Source: Candidatus Rifleibacteriota bacterium
Lineage (GTDB): Bacteria > UBP17 > UBA6191 > JACPRK01
Assembly: GCA_016213865.1 (NCBI GenBank)
Contig: JACQZL010000017.1
Coordinates: 1-6,014 of the forward strand
Direction of reading: 5' to 3'
DNA: 6,014 nucleotides
Shown: in pieces, positions 4,329 through 6,014 of the stretch
Layout of the letters: every line of letters begins with the position of its first letter
Numbering within the stretch: the stretch's first letter is position 1
The notes under the pieces: model-generated
What the model was told of the DNA's origin: nothing
Seen by the model: the letters and a program-made list of their open reading frames with translations, nothing else
The model's database searches: none
Translations under genes and position numbers: made by a program

Positions 4329-6014
4329 TCAGTTGCCGGTCTTCTGGTGCTCGGACTCGATCTGCTGGAAGGCAGCGGTCTCTCGCTTGACCGGGATGCG
4401 AGTCCTCATGACTCGCTCGTTGCCGCTCAGGTCGCGGGCCGTCACGACCAGCGTGTACCAGCCCACGTCCTGACCGGGCGGCGGATCGGCCTTGAAGATG
4501 TAGGGCACGGTGACGCAGGCTGCCTCGGGCATCGCCTGGTTGTTGTTGGCCGGATCGATGAGAACGCGGCTCTCGTCCTCGCCGCCGTCGGGGCGAATCA
4601 TCTTGTAGCTCAGGTGGCTGATCGGGTAGACGACCTTGCCGTTCACCATCGCCTCGCCGACATTGTCATCGGCGCAGATGTTGAGGTTCATGCGGTGGTT
4701 CTGCATGATCGGAGGCTTGGCGCCGCCGCCCGTGACGTCCAGGAACGAGCGTCCCTGGGCGTCAACCGGGTTGGACAGGCCGCTTTGCTCGACGTCCCAG
4801 GTGTGGGCCTGGTTGCAGTAGTCACCGTAGCCGCGCTCGGCGGGGGTCTTGGTGGGGTCGATCCGCGAGTTGGGCGAATCGAGGTCCGCCTCTGCTGCCA
4901 CGGTGGCGTTGCTGGCGTCGGCCGTCTCGTTCGGAACGCGAGCGACGTAGCGAACGCGCTCGGTGCGGCGGGCTGCGGTCTGCGCCTCTTCGAGGTCGAC
5001 GCCGACGTTGGGTCGCACGTCGTCGATGGTGGAATACGTGCCGCTGAGGATGACCTTGGCGTTGTTGCAGCAATCGCTGGCGTTGACCTTGAAGAAGCTG
5101 TCGCGGGCCATGTCACCCGACATGGCCTTGCCGTTCATGCTGGTGGCCTTGCCGGCCAGGCTCTGGTCGGCTAGCTCGGCGCCGGGGCTGGCATGGTAAT
5201 CCTTGTCGCCGATCTTGCCCTCGTAGCTGGCGAATCCAGCCGGGATGGAGATCACACCCGGCGGCAAGCCACCCGGCTGCAGGCCCTTGGCCGAGATGCC
5301 GATGACGCACTCGGCGCCGAACTTGTAGTCGACGATGGCCGTGTACGGGTAGCCGTACTTGCCGTTGCCCTCGTTGTCCTTTCCATACTCGGTCTGAATG
5401 GCGCCTTGCTCCTGACCGCTGTTGTCATACAGATGGTTGATGACGGCGAGCAGATCACCCTTGAAGGCGATCTTCGTGTAGGCCTTCCTCAACGCCGCGG
5501 CCTTCTCCGCGCTGAGACCCGGCTTGGCCGGGTTGAACGGGTCTTCAGGGCGCCAGACCTGTCCGGCGTAAGGGCCGACGAGGACCTCGGAGCCGTCCTT
5601 GTTCGCCATCTTGTAAGCCGGAACATAGATGATGTAGCGCCAGTCCAGTTGCTCGATTTGCTCGTCCGTGATCCCCTTGGGGAGCTGGTCACCGTTGGCC
5701 AGATACCGGAAACGGTGGCGGATCGAGCGGCCGATCTCGAAGTTCAGCGTGCTGTTGACCCGAGTGTCGGCGGGGTTGTCGTCCTTGAAGTTCATCGACC
5801 CCAGGAAACTCTCATCCTTGGTCGGGTCGGGGAATCCGTGGCGTAGCGCTGGCGTGTTGTTTGCCTGGGCGACCCGATCATAGCTCCACAGATCCATGTC
5901 GGCGTTGGAGGCCGGGATATTGGCGGACTGCTGGGTCTTGATGACTGCGGCGGCCATCTCTGCAGCCGTCGCGGGGAGCGGCGGCCAGTAGTCCTCGACG
6001 TAGATCTTCTGCTC
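4329..6014 (-). CDS. Unrecognised large protein, C-terminal 561 residues (partial, probably exported)
   Basis: The frame is open to the window edge, so the N-terminus is missing; ATG 5957 is internal, and 19 codons before it (reading EQKIYVEDYWPP) remain in frame. I do not recognise the family. The visible protein has no membrane helix and is rich in Asn, Asp, Gly and Tyr. It has six cysteines (GAECV, DCC, DYC, NIC, AAC), which would allow disulfides in an exported protein. The last part, about residues 472-543, alternates strand-like and turn segments (MIRPDGGEDE, VPYIFKADPP, WYTLVVTARDLSGNE, IPVKRE) and resembles an Ig-like beta-sandwich; the stretch before it (MNLNICADDNVGEAMVNGKV) may be another such domain. 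It ends in a polar tail (FQQIESEHQKTGN). No catalytic motif is evident. A surface, periplasmic or matrix protein is the best inference. A strong hairpin follows its stop codon. Confidence 0.85.
   Translation of the reverse strand, partial: EQKIYVEDYWPPLPATAAEMAAAVIKTQQSANIPASNADMDLWSYDRVAQANNTPALRHGFPDPTKDESFLGSMNFKDDNPADTRVNSTLNFEIGRSIRHRFRYLANGDQLPKGITDEQIEQLDWRYIIYVPAYKMANKDGSEVLVGPYAGQVWRPEDPFNPAKPGLSAEKAAALRKAYTKIAFKGDLLAVINHLYDNSGQEQGAIQTEYGKDNEGNGKYGYPYTAIVDYKFGAECVIGISAKGLQPGGLPPGVISIPAGFASYEGKIGDKDYHASPGAELADQSLAGKATSMNGKAMSGDMARDSFFKVNASDCCNNAKVILSGTYSTIDDVRPNVGVDLEEAQTAARRTERVRYVARVPNETADASNATVAAEADLDSPNSRIDPTKTPAERGYGDYCNQAHTWDVEQSGLSNPVDAQGRSFLDVTGGGAKPPIMQNHRMNLNICADDNVGEAMVNGKVVYPISHLSYKMIRPDGGEDESRVLIDPANNNQAMPEAACVTVPYIFKADPPPGQDVGWYTLVVTARDLSGNERVMRTRIPVKRETAAFQQIESEHQKTGN

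Noticed and set aside
2946..5174. A 742-codon open frame on the plus strand, opposite corA and the unknown gene.
   Set aside because: It is antisense to corA, a clear family member, crosses the inverted repeat and intergenic region, and its translation is Val/Asp/Arg-rich without recognisable motifs. This is typical of GC-rich shadow frames.

Overview
The window is a GC-rich stretch of bacterial chromosome, probably from a Planctomycetes-like or similar uncultured lineage. That placement is inferred from base composition, from dispersed repeats of the 'CACAGAGACACAGAG' and 'CACGAAGGCACCAAGACAC' kinds, and from a small-protein/nucleotidyltransferase pair I associate with such genomes. No marker gene confirms it.

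Layout. Positions 63-759 (+) hold a 66-residue hypothetical protein overlapped by a minimal-type nucleotidyltransferase; they look like a two-gene accessory or toxin-antitoxin-like module. Positions 763-2711 (-) hold 6-phosphogluconolactonase (pgl, 1908-2711) followed by a chorismate mutase/prephenate dehydratase fusion (pheA, 763-1917). The two genes overlap by 10 bp and are probably an operon driven by a promoter at about 2748-2775. The operon runs convergently into the nucleotidyltransferase gene, with 3 bp between the stop codons, and both 3' ends lie in one inverted repeat. Positions 3066-4031 (-) hold a CorA-type divalent cation transporter, with a different inverted repeat on each side. 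Positions 4329-6014 (-) are the C-terminal 561 residues of a large unrecognised protein, probably exported, that begins outside the window.

The pgl/pheA pairing makes metabolic sense. The pentose phosphate pathway supplies NADPH and erythrose-4-phosphate, a shikimate precursor, and PheA takes chorismate toward phenylalanine. However, the PheA dehydratase domain lacks most of the catalytic residues known from the E. coli enzyme, while its chorismate mutase half looks largely intact. This is the most noteworthy point in the window. The second theme is repeat DNA taken into gene ends: three neighbouring proteins have C-terminal tails that look like translated intergenic repeat.
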